DNA of 64,000 nucleotides from Sipunculus nudus (Eukaryota; Annelida; Sipuncula; Golfingiida; Sipunculidae), in the NCBI GenBank assembly GCA_026874595.1, contig CM049306.1, positions 15,151,019-15,215,018 on the forward strand. Reading direction: 5' to 3'. The notes beneath the pieces are model-generated. The model was not told where the DNA came from and ran no database searches. It saw only the letters and a list, made by a program, of their open reading frames with translations. A program made the position numbers and the translations under genes. Within the stretch, counting starts at the first letter, position 1. Each line of letters opens with the position of its first letter. Positions 34,824-48,168 of the stretch are shown one piece after another.

Positions 34824-35429
34824 TTAATATCAGAACACAATTTGTACATGACTGGAGAATCACCATATGTAGAATTATGTCCAGGCAAAGATTAAGATAT
34901 TCAGGTGTATGTAAAAGAAGTGGTAGGATATGTGCCGTTTCCCTGATCGCGGATGTTGTGACCAGACACAATAATCGACGTTACTCGATGAGTACCAGTG
35001 CCATTGTATTGTCAATCAACACACCTCTTGCACGTCTGTAAAGCAAGGATAAGGGATCTCTTCCATCGAGTAGACACTGCCTGCATGCCTGTGAAACAGG
35101 AATAGGTGGTCTGCGCTTGCTACTGAGTACATATACATCTTTGTGATGGTATGTGGACATCGTGCGTGCAGGTTTAGAAAGAATGGCCAGGAAAAGTGTG
35201 TCGTGATGTAAATAAAATCTACCTTTTCACTTTACCAACTATCTCTTCCTCAGTACACATCTCCGAAAAAAAAATCTTTGATAATTTCCATTAATTAAGT
35301 GGTAGTCAGAGTGAAATATTGAGATATTTGAGTGTTCGATGACAATTTTGTATTTGCTTTTCGGTACATGCTATCAACAATTCGAAATTACAAACAAATG
35401 CTATTGCTACATTTTTTTCTTATACTTTT

Positions 35430-35765
35430 GGTGGAAATAACCGCGTTCAACTTTAATGCTGTCTTCTCTCATTCTTAACTTAAATATGTACATCTGCAGC
35501 GTTTCATTTCGGCTTGGGACTTGGTAACAGAGAGGTAGCACTCGCTTCCTATCATTTATATTATTTAATATTCTGGTATCAACCAAGCCCGCAGGTCCTA
35601 GGTGTGTAATCACATTCATTTGCTGGGTCATAACACCGAGGAACCTCCCAAAGACGCACTCGTTTGTGAGTGATACTCGGCTGTGGGGTATCGGCTGAGA
35701 TTTGAACTCTCGTCTACCCCATGACCACAGAAGCCGGTAGTCTGATGCTACTTTATCATTCACAA
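35430..35765 (-). mobile_element. Candidate tRNA-derived SINE
   Basis: On the minus strand a tRNA-like head contains GACTAC..GTGGTC (anticodon-stem-like, 8-base loop) and GAGAGTTCAAATCTC (35697-35711), which resembles a B box and T-arm with a GTTCAAA loop. A body of about 200 bases follows. The A box is weak and I see no clear tail or target duplication. A 118-residue frame across it (35407-35763) is probably fortuitous. Confidence 0.4.
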
Positions 35766-37561
35766 ATTAGGGGCTGTTTTGTGTCCATAAACGTGTTGTT
35801 AGGGTCACTTAATATGTATTTGTATTGTTTTCTGTATCATTTCATTCAGAAATATTGAAAATAAAGTAAAGCGGAAAATCAGATCTGGAGCCTGATGATC
35901 CTTTTGATTTTAACTTATAATCCCTGGCAGCAGTCTAATTCTCCATAACAAGTCATGTTCCTGCGCTGCTGCAAGTCTCTCCTGGGAAATGTGTAATAAG
36001 TTGGGATACTATTGTAATATGATAGCTATCAGGGATGAAATCATGCAGCGAAGTGAGCAATTTTCACGAAATTATCTCATTATCTTTGGCAGCTTGAACT
36101 TGATATATTACCTGGGTCTCTGTGGATGAAAAAACATAATTTATGTCAAATTATAAACAAACTTTATAAATGGCAATTGACGTGATTATGCTTGAATGGG
36201 TGTAATCGGTATCGTGCCAATCGTCCACTCAGTACTTATTTCCTATGCAGCGTCCACAGAGTAGATCCCGAATATAATGTTAACATATCAAATGCCATAA
36301 CCTCTGAAATTTCAGAATCATTCACTCAGTTAACCTGCAATGTGATCGTGCACACATTGTGATAGTTCATTTGATAGCCATATCCGGTACACCGTCACAC
36401 TTCAGCTTTCTTTAACAATGATTGAACCCTACACTTTGTAACTCACCTAAGCGCATATCTTATCATGGATTTTATATAAGCAACTATGTAATTGTGGTTA
36501 TCCATTATCATTCTTCATTATATATTTCATATGTTTTTGCACATTTTAAATTTTAATAAGTTTTATAGTCATACGAGTTGTAAAATGGCCTGCGTATTTC
36601 ATTATGTTAAATTGGTATTCATATGTCAACTATGTTCCTGATTACCCCTTACCAGTTTGTGCATTGTAGTCTAATTACCTGACATGAATTCTTCGTTAAT
36701 AGCATATAGAAAGAAGGTATGGGCATAAAAGTTTACGTAAAAGTAGCTGCATTGTGGTATATGACAAATTCTGTTTCACAATAATGAAATATGTTCAACA
36801 AATGACTATTTCAGTCGAATCAGTCAATCTATCAAATAAACTGACTGAAGTTGTGTTAGGAAAAGAATGGAAAAGAAAGAACTTAGAACATTTGATATTT
36901 TACTCTTCAAAAGGTTATGGTCAATTTAGGTTACGAAAAACTTTAAATATGTAATTTTCTCTAGTATCATTAAGGATTTTTTTCGAGAAGATTTGGTGTT
37001 GTGAACCATGCAGTTAATTTATTCATGCTGTATACTCTAGTTGTGTCCTGGTAACAGAATAGCATTTACATAAAACCATCTCATACTAAGGAATATGTCC
37101 TGTACATAGCCACAAAGCCATACCTTCGCCATTATAGTTATTCTCATTTTTCTTGTTCAAAGACAACGTAATTGGACCCGTAGCTATTCGGCCAAGCACA
37201 ATCCATACAAATATACAAAGAGAAATACGCCGTCACGGACTGCATTACCGGGCGGGCTATTTATCACTTTAAGAAAAGAAATACCTGGCATCATTACTTT
37301 CTGTTTACTCACTATTCTTTAGATGGTGTACAATTACATTTTGAAAAGGTCCAGGAATTTTTGAGTAAACAACTGTTATTGATTATTATTGTCATACAAT
37401 GTTGGATGTCTTCATGACTTGACAGCAGAAACGTCCGCAACGTGCTCATATCAATCTGGCCTCCCAAGGTACAAATGACCCAACTGTTGTCTGTAGAAAT
37501 ATTACTCTTGAGCTATGTTTAGGTGTCCAAGGTGCTGTTTCATGTTTCACCGTGTGCTCTT

Positions 37562-37759
37562 TAAGAGAATGTAGTCGGCCAATCCGAGACAAAGACCGAG
37601 AAATGGGATCCGAGACCAAGACCATGGAATCAGAGACAAAGACAATGGAATCAGAGACCAAGACCGAGGCATTATTTGATGATGTATTACTCGACGATAA
37701 AAAATGAACGATCCGTATAAGCAGTTATATATTTTGACACCAAACTAAAACAAGGGCAC
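37562..37759 (+). repeat. Left part of a dispersed repeat (GAGACCAAGACCGAG-rich)
   Basis: Repeated GAGAC(C/A)AAGAC motifs at 37580-37670. The sequence that should follow, judged by the related copy at 39600-39950, resumes only at about 38763, after the ~143 bp array. Confidence 0.5.
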
Positions 37760-38740
37760 CGCAAAGCGGAGCATCCCCATGCACGGGGCATAATTAGAAT
37801 GGGTGTATTACACAGTGTGAAAATGAGGAGGGCAGCTCTCTGGCCTTGTGACCACAAACTAAATAGGGCTCTTCGTCCATGGGTGGGTGAGCCATATGAG
37901 CAAGAAAACAGTGACAGGTGTTGGTCATACCGTTGGCCTGATATTGGTCCACAAGCTTTTTCAAGAAATGGACCTTGTGGCCGTGACCTTGGACCCTCGA
38001 TAGGGTTCTACATCCATTGGTGGGTGAACCATATTTGCAAGATGAAAGTTTTGGTCAAACGATTTGGCTTAAAATGGGTCCACAAGCTTTTTCAAGAAAT
38101 GGGCCCTGTGTCCGTGACCTTTGACCCCGTGACCTAAATATCGATAGGGTTCTTCATCTGTGGAAAGGTGAGCCATATTTGCAAGATGAAGGGTTTTGGT
38201 CAACCGGTTTGGCTTTAAATGAGTCTACTACCTTTTCCAAGAAGCAGGCCTTGTGGAAGTGACCTTTGACCCCGTAACCTTAAACTAAATAGGGTTCTTC
38301 ATCCATGGGTGGGTGAAAATGGGTCCACAAGCTTTTTCAAGAAGTGGGCCCTGTGGCCTTGACCTTTGACCCCATGACCTCAAAATCGATAGCGGTCTTT
38401 ATCCATGGGTGGGTGAGCTATATGTGCAAGATGAAAGGTTTTGATCGAACGGTTTGGCTTTAAATGGATCCACAAGCTTTTTTAAGAATTGGCCCTGTGG
38501 CCTTGACCTGTGACCCCGTGCCCTTGGACCCTCGATAGGGTTTTTCATCCATGGGTGGGTGAGCCATATTTGCAAGATGAAAGGTTTTGGTCTAACGGTT
38601 TGGCACAAAATGGGTCCACAAGCTTTTTCAAGAAGTTGGCCTTGTGGCCCTTACCTTTGACCCCGTGACCTCAAAATCGATAGGGTTTTTCATCTATGGG
38701 TGGGTAAGCCATATGTGCAACTTCGTTGCGAGGGGATAAC
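37760..38740 (+). repeat. Tandem array with ~143 bp unit, seven partial to full copies
   Basis: The anchor CCATGGGTGGGTGAGCCATA-like sequence recurs at about 37880, 38020, 38163, 38309, 38408, 38554 and 38700. Spacings are 140-146 bases except one internally deleted ~100-base unit. Each unit carries TTGACCTTTGACCCCGTGACC and CACAAGCTTTTTCAAGAA-like segments. Diverged relatives lie at 55020-55460. No continuous frame. Confidence 0.85.
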
Positions 38741-38762
38741 AAGGGAGCCTGGCCATCATTCT

Positions 38763-38990
38763 TTAAAAAGTGAAACATAGCAAATCACACATGTATGCAT
38801 TGTATGGTGTATGCTATATACAGCCTGAATTTCTGCTAGCTCTCAAATTCAAGAATATAATGGTGATCGCGACAATTTTGCTTCAAGCCATAGACCAAGA
38901 TCGAGACCGTCAAAATTTGTTTCCAAGACTGGTCTTGAGAGTTAAAAACGGTCTAGAGACCTATACATCACTGCCCTTTAATAATATTGC
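38763..38990 (+). repeat. Right part of the dispersed repeat interrupted by the ~143 bp array
   Basis: AGCAAATCACACATGTATGCA and then TTGTATGGTGTATGC... parallels 39738-39760. GACC/GAGAC-rich sequence follows in both copies. Confidence 0.55.
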
Positions 38991-39599
38991 TAAAGCAGAG
39001 AAGAACTCAATGTTTAAAACAGGACATTTCACCAAGAATTCTTATTTCATCCTCATAAGATCCTGATCCAGTCTGTATGTTACACATCAAATGAAGCACC
39101 ATCCTGGATACCGCGTTTGGATTTGCGAAGTACGTGTGGTATCTAAACCAAGAATATAACTTTCAATGGCAAGTTTCTCCTGTAAAAACTAGAATCCATC
39201 TGTTCAATGCTAAATGTTTCGTTGGGAATTGCGCATCTTAAGTTTGTGAAGGGGTCAGAGATATAGAGTCCGAATAACATACTTGTTACTGAGTAGACTA
39301 CCATTCTAACAAGTTGAACCTTTGCCATTCTCAGCTCATTGCGTATAAACTCGAATGAATTTACAACTTTATCCCTGCTGGGAGAAACTGTGTTTGGACT
39401 TCTTAAAAAAAATCTGCCGTGCTCGAAGCTGCAATATTAGCAGATACCTGAAGTGCTTGTTACTGTAAAAGTTTGAACTGGTAGGACCTTCCTTTTACGA
39501 ATGTAATGCAATTGATGTTACACGCCTATTGTCTATCGTAGTTTTGGTAACACAGTGGTTATAGGGGCAGGGGTCGGGGGAAATGATGTCTTCGATTAC

Positions 39600-39950
39600 G
39601 GGGACCAAGCGATCCGAGACTAAGGCCGAATCCCCCCCCCCCCCCCCCCATCTCCCTTACCTGCCAACCAGAACTAATACAGTGAAAATACCAATGAATC
39701 TCTTCGCAGAAGAAAGATAAAGTAATTTAGAGAGCAAATCACACGTGTGCATTGTATGATTCTTATATACATTAGAACATCTGTAATTCTGCTTGGTCCT
39801 GAAGACGAGACCAGAATTAGAGAACGGGACTATTTTGCTTCGAGACCAGGACCAACACTATGCATACAGGACCTCCAAGAACAAGACTGAGACCTGTTAA
39901 TATTGCGAGATCAAGATCTCAAAACCTGCATCACAAGTCTCTTGGAATCA
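39600..39950 (+). repeat. Second, uninterrupted copy of the dispersed repeat
   Basis: CCGAGACTAAGGCCGA, a C18 tract at 39632-39649, AGCAAATCACACGTGTGCAT and GAGACCAGGACC-type motifs occur in the same order as in the interrupted copy. Confidence 0.55.
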
Positions 39951-41299
39951 GGCAATTTCGACTTATAAAATATTGCATGAATTTGACATATACAATAAAG
40001 TAAATACTACTATTACTTTGTAGACACATCAATCAGGTCCGACATCCGTGACGTAGCCGGTAGAAACAAACCCTCCAATCTCCTCCCGTAGAAGATACCG
40101 GTCTATCCCTTGCCTTTCATAATAGTCTTTGTAGGAAATTATATCTTGCTTGGTTATTCTGCAAACACCAGGTATTATTTCCACGTGTGTGGTAGGGCTA
40201 CATTAAATAGAAGCAATGATTCGGGTGATTCCATGAGAATCTAATTTGTCTAATTTACTCAATATTTATGTTTCGAATCGATGGTTAACAAACGACTGAA
40301 GCTAGTAATGAGCTAGTAATGAAGAAGTTGATATCTGTGGTTATGCAGGAACAATTTAATCATCTGTATTTTGTTTCCATATCAACTGTATGTGAATCCC
40401 ATTTATGCATGGATATATTTAACAAAAACGTTAGTGACCTTATAATATTACTCTAAAGGTCTGATTTGTGATTTATCAAATGTATTTGATCGTAAACACA
40501 GAAAAATAATTGAAATCGACATGTGGCTGGGGTTTTGCGACCAGCTGCTCTAACTTATTCTAGATGTTATGTGGTGCTTATTAGCTGGACGAGGAAATTT
40601 TACTACAGACAACAAGAATTAAATAAGTGTTTTTTCTAACAATAGAGTATTCAAATATCACTTGTTTCCATATTCAAATTTGAAATATCTCGGAAGCGTG
40701 ACAAATTGTTTGTGAGATCAGTTCATTCGTAAAGAAGCTGCTTTTGTTAATACAAGAATGCGTATACATACTGATATAGCTAACGGAATGCTTGATTACT
40801 TCACCCAAAAGCAGGACGTATAAATAATAAAACATGAACCAGATTGATTTTGTTCCGTTTCCATGGATCGTGGAAATGGGCGGGCATGCGCAGTAACCGA
40901 TATAGGTCTACTGAGTACTTATCGGCTGATCAAATTCGTGGATAAAAACGGTGTAATTTTTTCCTCTATTAAAATGAGAGTTCAAATCTACTGCTCAACA
41001 AAATTTACACGATTTTTTTATTTTGGTTTTTATCCAATATGATATTTCACTATTCTTTTTAAATCATGTATCTGATATCGACACGACGGCCGATCTCGCT
41101 ACGATGTCACATTTAAATACGTATATCCATTATGAGATTGCAGGTGAATGCAGACTGGTCTATTATGGAAATCAGTAAACTACGTATTTTAACCGGATGC
41201 TACAGGTGGGGTGGAGCTCATTAAATCCCATCTCTATTATATACAAATAATCTTAAAATGCAGGTCATCTGAATGCCCAGGACAAAGGAACATCGTCGC

Positions 41300-41793
41300 G
41301 ATAACATATACATCGCATCTAACGTATATAATCTTAACATATCCGGTATCTTCGTATCTAACGCACATCATCTTAAGGATATTATCCTCGCATCTAATGC
41401 ATATCATCTGAACTTATACCGTATAATCATGCACATCTTACGCATATATCTTAACATATACAATATCCTCGCATCTAATGCATATCATCATACCATATAC
41501 AAAATGTACAATATTCTCGCATGAAATGCATATCATCTTGAATATACAGTATCCTCGCATCTAACGCATATCATCTTAACTGATACTGAATCCTCGTATC
41601 TAATGCATATCATCTTAACATATACAGTATAATCACATCTACCGCATACATTTAATATATACAATATCCTCGCATCTGTCGCATATCATCTTAACGGAAA
41701 CAGTATCCTCGAATCTAACGCTCTTTACGTATACAGTATTCTCCTATTTAAGGCAAATCATCTCAACATATACATTATCCCCGCATCTAACGA
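41300..41793 (+). repeat. 39 bp minisatellite, about 12 copies
   Basis: The approximate unit has two halves, CGCATATCATCTTAACATAT and ACAGTATCCTCGCATCTAA, with moderate divergence. Two overlapping frames (41211-41411 and 41273-41524) reflect the repeat and are not genes. Confidence 0.85.
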
Positions 41794-43143
41794 TCACCCC
41801 TCTGTCATGACCATCCTGTTGTGACACCTGTGCTCTTAATTATCATTCTTCACCTGGGCATATTGTCATGTTATCATAATTTTGAGACAAACCATCCCTT
41901 AAATGTTGCTTTGAATGCGAATGCGCATAATAAATGCGTGCAAAAAGTGTCTGATGTTGAACTTTGGATGCATTTAAGTGACTATACCAAAAACACTCAA
42001 CCAGGGCTTCTCTTACACAGATAGATCAGAAAAAATTTTTCAGTGCTGAGACGGTGCAATGCACGGAATTTTTGAGCTGGTACAAATTTTGCAAACATAG
42101 CCATGAGTGCATTTATCATATACAGTGTTGAATAATAGTCAAACTTAAAATTCACTTTCAATAAAAATCTGGCGTTACATTATAAATTGGTTTATCGGGA
42201 AGGAAGTGATATCCGCTGCATGTTAGACTTAATAGATGAAGAATTAAATCAAGGAATAAAATAAGAAAAAAGTGTAATTAATTATCTTTGCGAATTAAAC
42301 TTGTCTTCTCGAGTGCAAGCCTTCACTAAAGTCGCTAACACACACCTGTCACAGAGTGGGACCGGATATCCCTAAAAAGCCCCCGGTAAAACCGTTTCCT
42401 TGTAAGATCCACAGGCGATATTGATAGTTCTATCTAAATTGAACATAATATTGACAGCGCGGACCAAGTCAGGCGGCTGTTTATGCAATATAAGCTGTCG
42501 TGTGCGTCGCGACATTAGCATAACCAATATGAAACTGGTGTTTTGTTTCTGGCGCGAACACTGCTTGACCTTTGCCAGCTAGTGCATTATTACAACGTCA
42601 ACAGCTATTTCTTATTACTGATACCAACAGGAACTAGTTCCGTACATCAAGCTAATTCTCAGCTATGATGGCTTGATTCAGCCAGACACAAATCTGTGTA
42701 ATTAAAATCAAAGACTGCCCGCGACATCCAAGCAATTCTTTACATAAAATTTATGCAGGTTCTGAAGGTACAATAACGCCTGGATACAATTAATTTTGCT
42801 GATGCACATAAAATGTGTTAATGTAATACTCCAGACTCATCATTTTAATAATAAAATAATAACAAAATCAAGTAAAAATACTTCTTCTCGCCAAAAGCTA
42901 TGCTTTTTTTCATTTTTATCATTCATGTTTTTAATGTAATTTTCACTTTCTTTTTTAATATGATCAATTTCAATAAGCTAAATAAAATACTTAATCAGTA
43001 TACCGAATGGTTTCACCACTGCAGTCTATTTCCCGCTAAAATACAATGCGTCTTTTCCCATGTTTTTTTATGCAAACATTACGTGTTAGAAGATGGTTAT
43101 TTTATTTCCCACCGGAGACCCGGGCGAAGTGATTTTAATCAGC

Positions 43144-43446
43144 TTATTCTTCTGTGAGAACACATATATGACCACGCTTGTCATTTGAATGTGCTGGTTG
43201 CCATGGTGATTGTGATCGCGTTAACAGATGAATGCTTTCACAGCATGTTGTGTCTATAGTGTCTGCGCAGCTCGTGCAAGACCCTGTGCTCGTCCTGCTG
43301 TGTGACATGGGCACACAAGCGGGACAGACCCAGATTCCTGCGGAACACGTACCACGGTTCATATATGACTGCTGACACGTGGCCCCATTGATGCTTCCGA
43401 TGTGTGTGAGCCCGGAAATGTCACATTTGTCCTTGCCAATAAAATA
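43144..43446 (-). CDS. Unrecognised cysteine-rich frame, possible exon
   Basis: A minus-strand frame open from just after a stop at 43447-43449 down to 43144, with the first Met at 43362. It has nine cysteines in about 60 residues (e.g. GTCSAGIWVCPACVP, TGSCTSCADTIDTTCC). The region is noticeably less AT-rich than the intron around it. A possible acceptor (TTTTATTGGCAAG) precedes the first cysteine, but no clear donor follows. It could be an exon of a secreted protein nested in intron 1, a decayed exon or chance. I recognise no family. Confidence 0.2.
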   Translation of the reverse strand, partial: YFIGKDKCDISGLTHIGSINGATCQQSYMNRGTCSAGIWVCPACVPMSHSRTSTGSCTSCADTIDTTCCESIHLLTRSQSPWQPAHSNDKRGHICVLTEE

Positions 43447-43859
43447 CTAGTTGAAATTTGTAAGATCCACAGCAAAAAAACATAAGTAAGCTATAGATAA
43501 AAAGGTCTATGTATATATTCTAACATGTTTCATTCTTCATATTGCTACTGAAAGCAAGGGTGGGAATCCTGTCCTCTTTGAATGTATATACCTCAGTACA
43601 CTTTGACGACGCGCTACCTTCGACCTGTTTTTCGTTTTAGATTGACTTTACCTAAAGGAGACTCACTTGTTTTTAGGTGTTGTTTTGGAGTATTGCAAAT
43701 ATCGCACAAGCGTGAGAAAATATGAATATCTTGATCATACATTTTCATCACTCAAGTATTATTTTTTGCTCTCTTCATGTTAATATGTTCATGTTCAAAG
43801 TTTTAATACTTCAACAAAGACAGAATCATCGATACTAGGCTTTTATTTGAGAAGGACGC

Positions 43860-43975
43860 AGGGGCGTAGATAGCGGGGGGATGGGGGATGCATACCCCCC
43901 CCCCCAATTTTAGAAGGGGGGATAGTGTGTACAGTCCCCCCCCCCCCCCCGGTTTCTATGGGGGGAAAACAAAAC
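43860..43975. repeat. C-run/G-run repeat element end
   Basis: GGGGCGTAGATAGCGGGGGG, then alternating C-runs (43895-43905 and 43936-43950) and G-runs. It resembles the homopolymer-rich ends at 1341-1376 and 61107-61190. Confidence 0.5.
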
Positions 43976-45840
43976 TACAGTAATTATGCAATACATGAGA
44001 GTTAACAGTAATAATATTTATAACAAACGTTATGAGGTTTTAGAAGTAACAACTGCCTCGCGTCGTCAACCATTCAAGGATCGTTAGTTCGTTATTCAGA
44101 GTTTCACCACAGGTTTCCGTATATTTTGAATCTGTAATGGAGATACGCTCATAATAATAATAAAGTTTGACCGTAATAACTATTATCGTTAAGCATAAAA
44201 TTTAATATGCAGACTAAGACCTTCATAGCTCTATAGCTATATGATAATCTATTTATCATATGAATTAATATGTTTAATTATTCTACAAATTACTCATTCT
44301 CATAATTGATAATGCATTCGACCAAAAGCACGGTTATTCAGCTAAAAGTAAACAATTTTATTTTAAAAAAATAAATTTACGTTTTTTTCATAATATATAC
44401 ATCATTCTTTGCCTTAGGATCTCTAGTTTGTTGATTGAATAGGGAAAATAAATTAAATAAGCCTATTTCAAGATTTCAATATTTTATTGAAGGAAAATCA
44501 TATCTTCAGAATCTTCAGTGTAGACATAGTCTATAATTTCTGTATTGCTTATTTAGGATACCAAATAATTCTTGGACAAACAGGCATAGTTATTTATTTT
44601 AGACAATATGTAAAGGGAAATGATAAGAAATTTTTAAAAAGGACAGATAAACCCAGAAAAATCCCTTGCGAGAATAGTTAATTTTTTTTTACACATTTAT
44701 AACTATATTTAATATAGAATCATCACAACAGAATCATTACAAACAAGCATTCATGTCATAAAATTAAGTAGATAGGTTTAATGGTCTTCGTTAAGTATTT
44801 AATCATTTAACATACAGAAAAGCTCTTCAGACGTTTTCATAAGAAATGTAAGGATCTCTGAGAGGAAAAAAGCTTGCAGATCCATCATGTGTTCAGTTGT
44901 GAAAACTCATTTTTAAATTGTGAAATCTTGAAAGTTTATGTATATATATAAATATATATATATGTATATATATAATTTATGTAAATCTCAGTTGTAATGT
45001 CTTATAAATGAAACAATTTGATTGCTTTCATATGTTGCAAAGAAAACGCCTAAACATTAGTAACATGTACTTATCGAATTGAAATTTCTAGTTTGGGGTT
45101 TTTGTTTTATTACATAATTTTTACCAAGGTATTGGTATTACCAAGGTAATTTTTCCATTTTCAATCTGTCTTAGAAGTCGAAGACACATAACAGTGTAGA
45201 ATAACCCCAACAGGCTTCATGTATTTAGAATGAATAGTTAGAAAAGTAATAACTTACGGAAACATGTAACATTTTAGCAACATTTTCCCCCCAGAAAATT
45301 AGGGCCATGCCATGTTAGGTTAAAGTCTCCAAATTTACAAAACTTTTGCAGATACATGTCTTAAAATTTTGCATATTTGCTATTTGGAAAATTGAAAGTA
45401 TCAGCATGAAGTATCAGGCAATTAAGAGATTGTCATTCAGGAGGTATTTGATAATTTCACATGGAATGACCAAAAAAGAAACCATACCTACAAATTTGAT
45501 ACCCTCTTTTAAAGAAGAAAACTTTGTATCACAAAATTATTATTTTCCCTGATATATAGTAACGGTTAAGCACATTAGAATGAATGAAACTTGAATTTAT
45601 CAAACGTTTGGCTCGAAATGATTTTTATCATATACTGAGGCCGTAAAGGGCAGACATTGACATTTACGGAAATTGCTGAGAAAATATGTGTCCTGGCTTT
45701 AAAAAAGTGGATGAAACTGCTGCATGTACTTGACAATAAAAATACACTCAAAGTGTTTTTTTTATAAATCTTGGTCATTGTGGCTAATGATGAGTTATTG
45801 AGTCACTCCTGCATGTTTCTACTTCTTTTAGGCAAGTCCT

Positions 45841-45859
45841 CCCCCCCCCCCCCCCCCCC
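45841..45859 (+). repeat. C19 homopolymer
   Basis: Nineteen C in a row, giving a G-run on the minus (gene sense) strand of intron 1. Confidence 0.9.
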
Positions 45860-48094
45860 ACCAGCTGTAGTATACTATACTGAATCTAAAGGCAGAGTAT
45901 CAACACAAGAAGTAAAGAATGCTTCTGAAAGTTTACCTTAAACATGGAAATTTTAAGCAATCTTGAGACTTCGGCCTCATGTTATATACATACTATATCA
46001 CTGACTAACTGTGATACTGCGTTTCTTCGCGAACAGATGCGAGAGGAGGCGCCAAACATTCGGGCATTTCTTTGACTTTGACAAGAAACTTCTGCGACAT
46101 ATATATAGCACTTAAAGCGTTCATAAAATTGCACCGTTTAAAAGAATAAGAACTTAACAAGTATGTTTCTCGCCTGCGTTTACCTGATTTCGCCATATGA
46201 TCATCAACACTTGGCATAATAAGAAATTACTCGAATGATAAAACCCTTTTAATCAAGCTTCGTAAACAAAGTTTGCTTGGCATTTCATTCTCTGCATAGC
46301 TGCAGGTTGATAAGTAATATAATTTTGATAATTTTAATTTTACCCCGTTTATTATTTATTATCGTTTTTGATATTATGATTTTTTTCGAGTGATTTATCA
46401 TTTATCTATTTATTGGTTTATTTATTTAGTTGTTGATTCATTTATTTGTTCATTAACAATATCACTTCTTCTAGACTTAAATACTTAAAGGAATACATGA
46501 TACTAGTTCTATTCTTATGTACACTGATCTTATGATAATCGATTCACATGGTTATAATTTAATCAGAAACATAATAAATATTACTGTCATGAAATAATAT
46601 GCAGGACAATTTGTTTATTGCTGAAAGTAGAATGATATACTGAGAGTTATAAATATTGACGAGGTAATCATTCTACAATGTACAGTTTTTATTTTTATCA
46701 CTAAATATTATACAATGAACTTTCCGTGCACACAAACACCCATACACTTATTTATATATACATACGATCACACGTGTATATACGTCTGAAGACCTGGCTA
46801 CGCCACTGGAAAGACGTCATACAAGCATCATCTTTATTAAGTGCTTTTGGAATTGGTCAAATCACGCAAGAATTATATGCTTGTTAAACTTCAACAATTA
46901 CACCATGCAGGTTCATTTTTTATAGTTTTATAACATATATATTGAAATATTTTATGATTAAAATGAAATATTAATTTGACCACGACAGTCACGCTATAGT
47001 AATTTACAATAAATTCCATAAATTCATAATCATATAAAAGGTACATTTTAAGAATGCATGATGAAACAATGTAAAAACAATAAAAATCATAATTTGTAAT
47101 AACTAAGTAGAAAATCCCTGCTTCCTTTTCAACAAACAGCGCTTTAACGGTAAAAATCTCCAAGTGTTGTGCTTGACCAAATCCTAGAGTTCACGTCCCC
47201 GGGAACAACTAAAATGAAAATTAATTTGCAGTCTGTCCAGAAATCAATTTGTAGAAGATACACGGCTGTTCACGTGGTGGCATAGGGTAATTTTGGCGGT
47301 AGACATTCAAATTACGATGTAGTTGGCTCACTGCGACTAGAAGGCTGAGTGATTCCGCTGACAGCTCGAAAAAGGGACCATTAGCGGTGAGCCCGCCACG
47401 GATGTCTGTATGCTGCCACGTAACTGATACTCTAATACTTTTTTTCTTGCGTGTGTTGTTTGGGTCTTCAAAAACGTGTTTACCCGTTATAAGCTGAGTT
47501 GTATACGATCAATTGCCCACTTTACTATAAAGCGGGTTATTTTCTTATAAAGCAAAGGTTTGAGCAGACACTGTATTTTCAGATGTATAAATCTTGGCTG
47601 CATGTAGCCAACGATGCAACAGGAAAAGTGAACCGCTGATGACACGATATATTTTCCAAGCCGAACATGAGGACGGGAAATTAAGCCCAGGTCCAGAGTA
47701 AGTTCAATAATGACGAGGGTTCTCTAACTGTCTACCGATAATCCAGGCACGGGATGCCATCCACGGCAGGGTAAGGCTGTACCGCCACGCCGTTCGTTCA
47801 TCATTTATCAAGCAGCGTGTATCTTGTTCAAAATGTTTACGCAGACCGGTTAATGAAGTGAATAGCTGGCCAATAGCAACGTCTGCAATAAAAACTGTTC
47901 TACACAGTAGTTTATTGCATTATTTTAATTTTTGGTACGCACAAAGTGTTGGCATTTTGATAAATGTGATTTTAACCATCTGCGACTGGGATTCCTGAAA
48001 TGATATTTTTCTTTAAACTAATGGACGTGAATGCAAATTTCAGTAGGAGGGAAAAACATGGTGAACAAAGTAGCTCTATGTATGATTTATTCGG

Positions 48095-48114
48095 TATATA
48101 TATATATATATATA

Positions 48115-48165
<51 letters not shown>
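48095..48165. repeat. (AT)n microsatellite
   Basis: A dinucleotide run interrupted by GTAC at 48116-48119. Frames on both strands across it are artefacts. Confidence 0.95.

Positions 48166-48168
<3 letters not shown>

Noticed and set aside
35690-35765. A functional tRNA gene
   Set aside because: No proper acceptor stem, a weak A box and an 8-base anticodon loop; a SINE head is more likely.
47271-47422. Inverted repeat CACGTGGTGGCATA / TATGCTGCCACGTA as a MITE
   Set aside because: Three mismatches in 14 bases, no target duplication and no second copy in the window.
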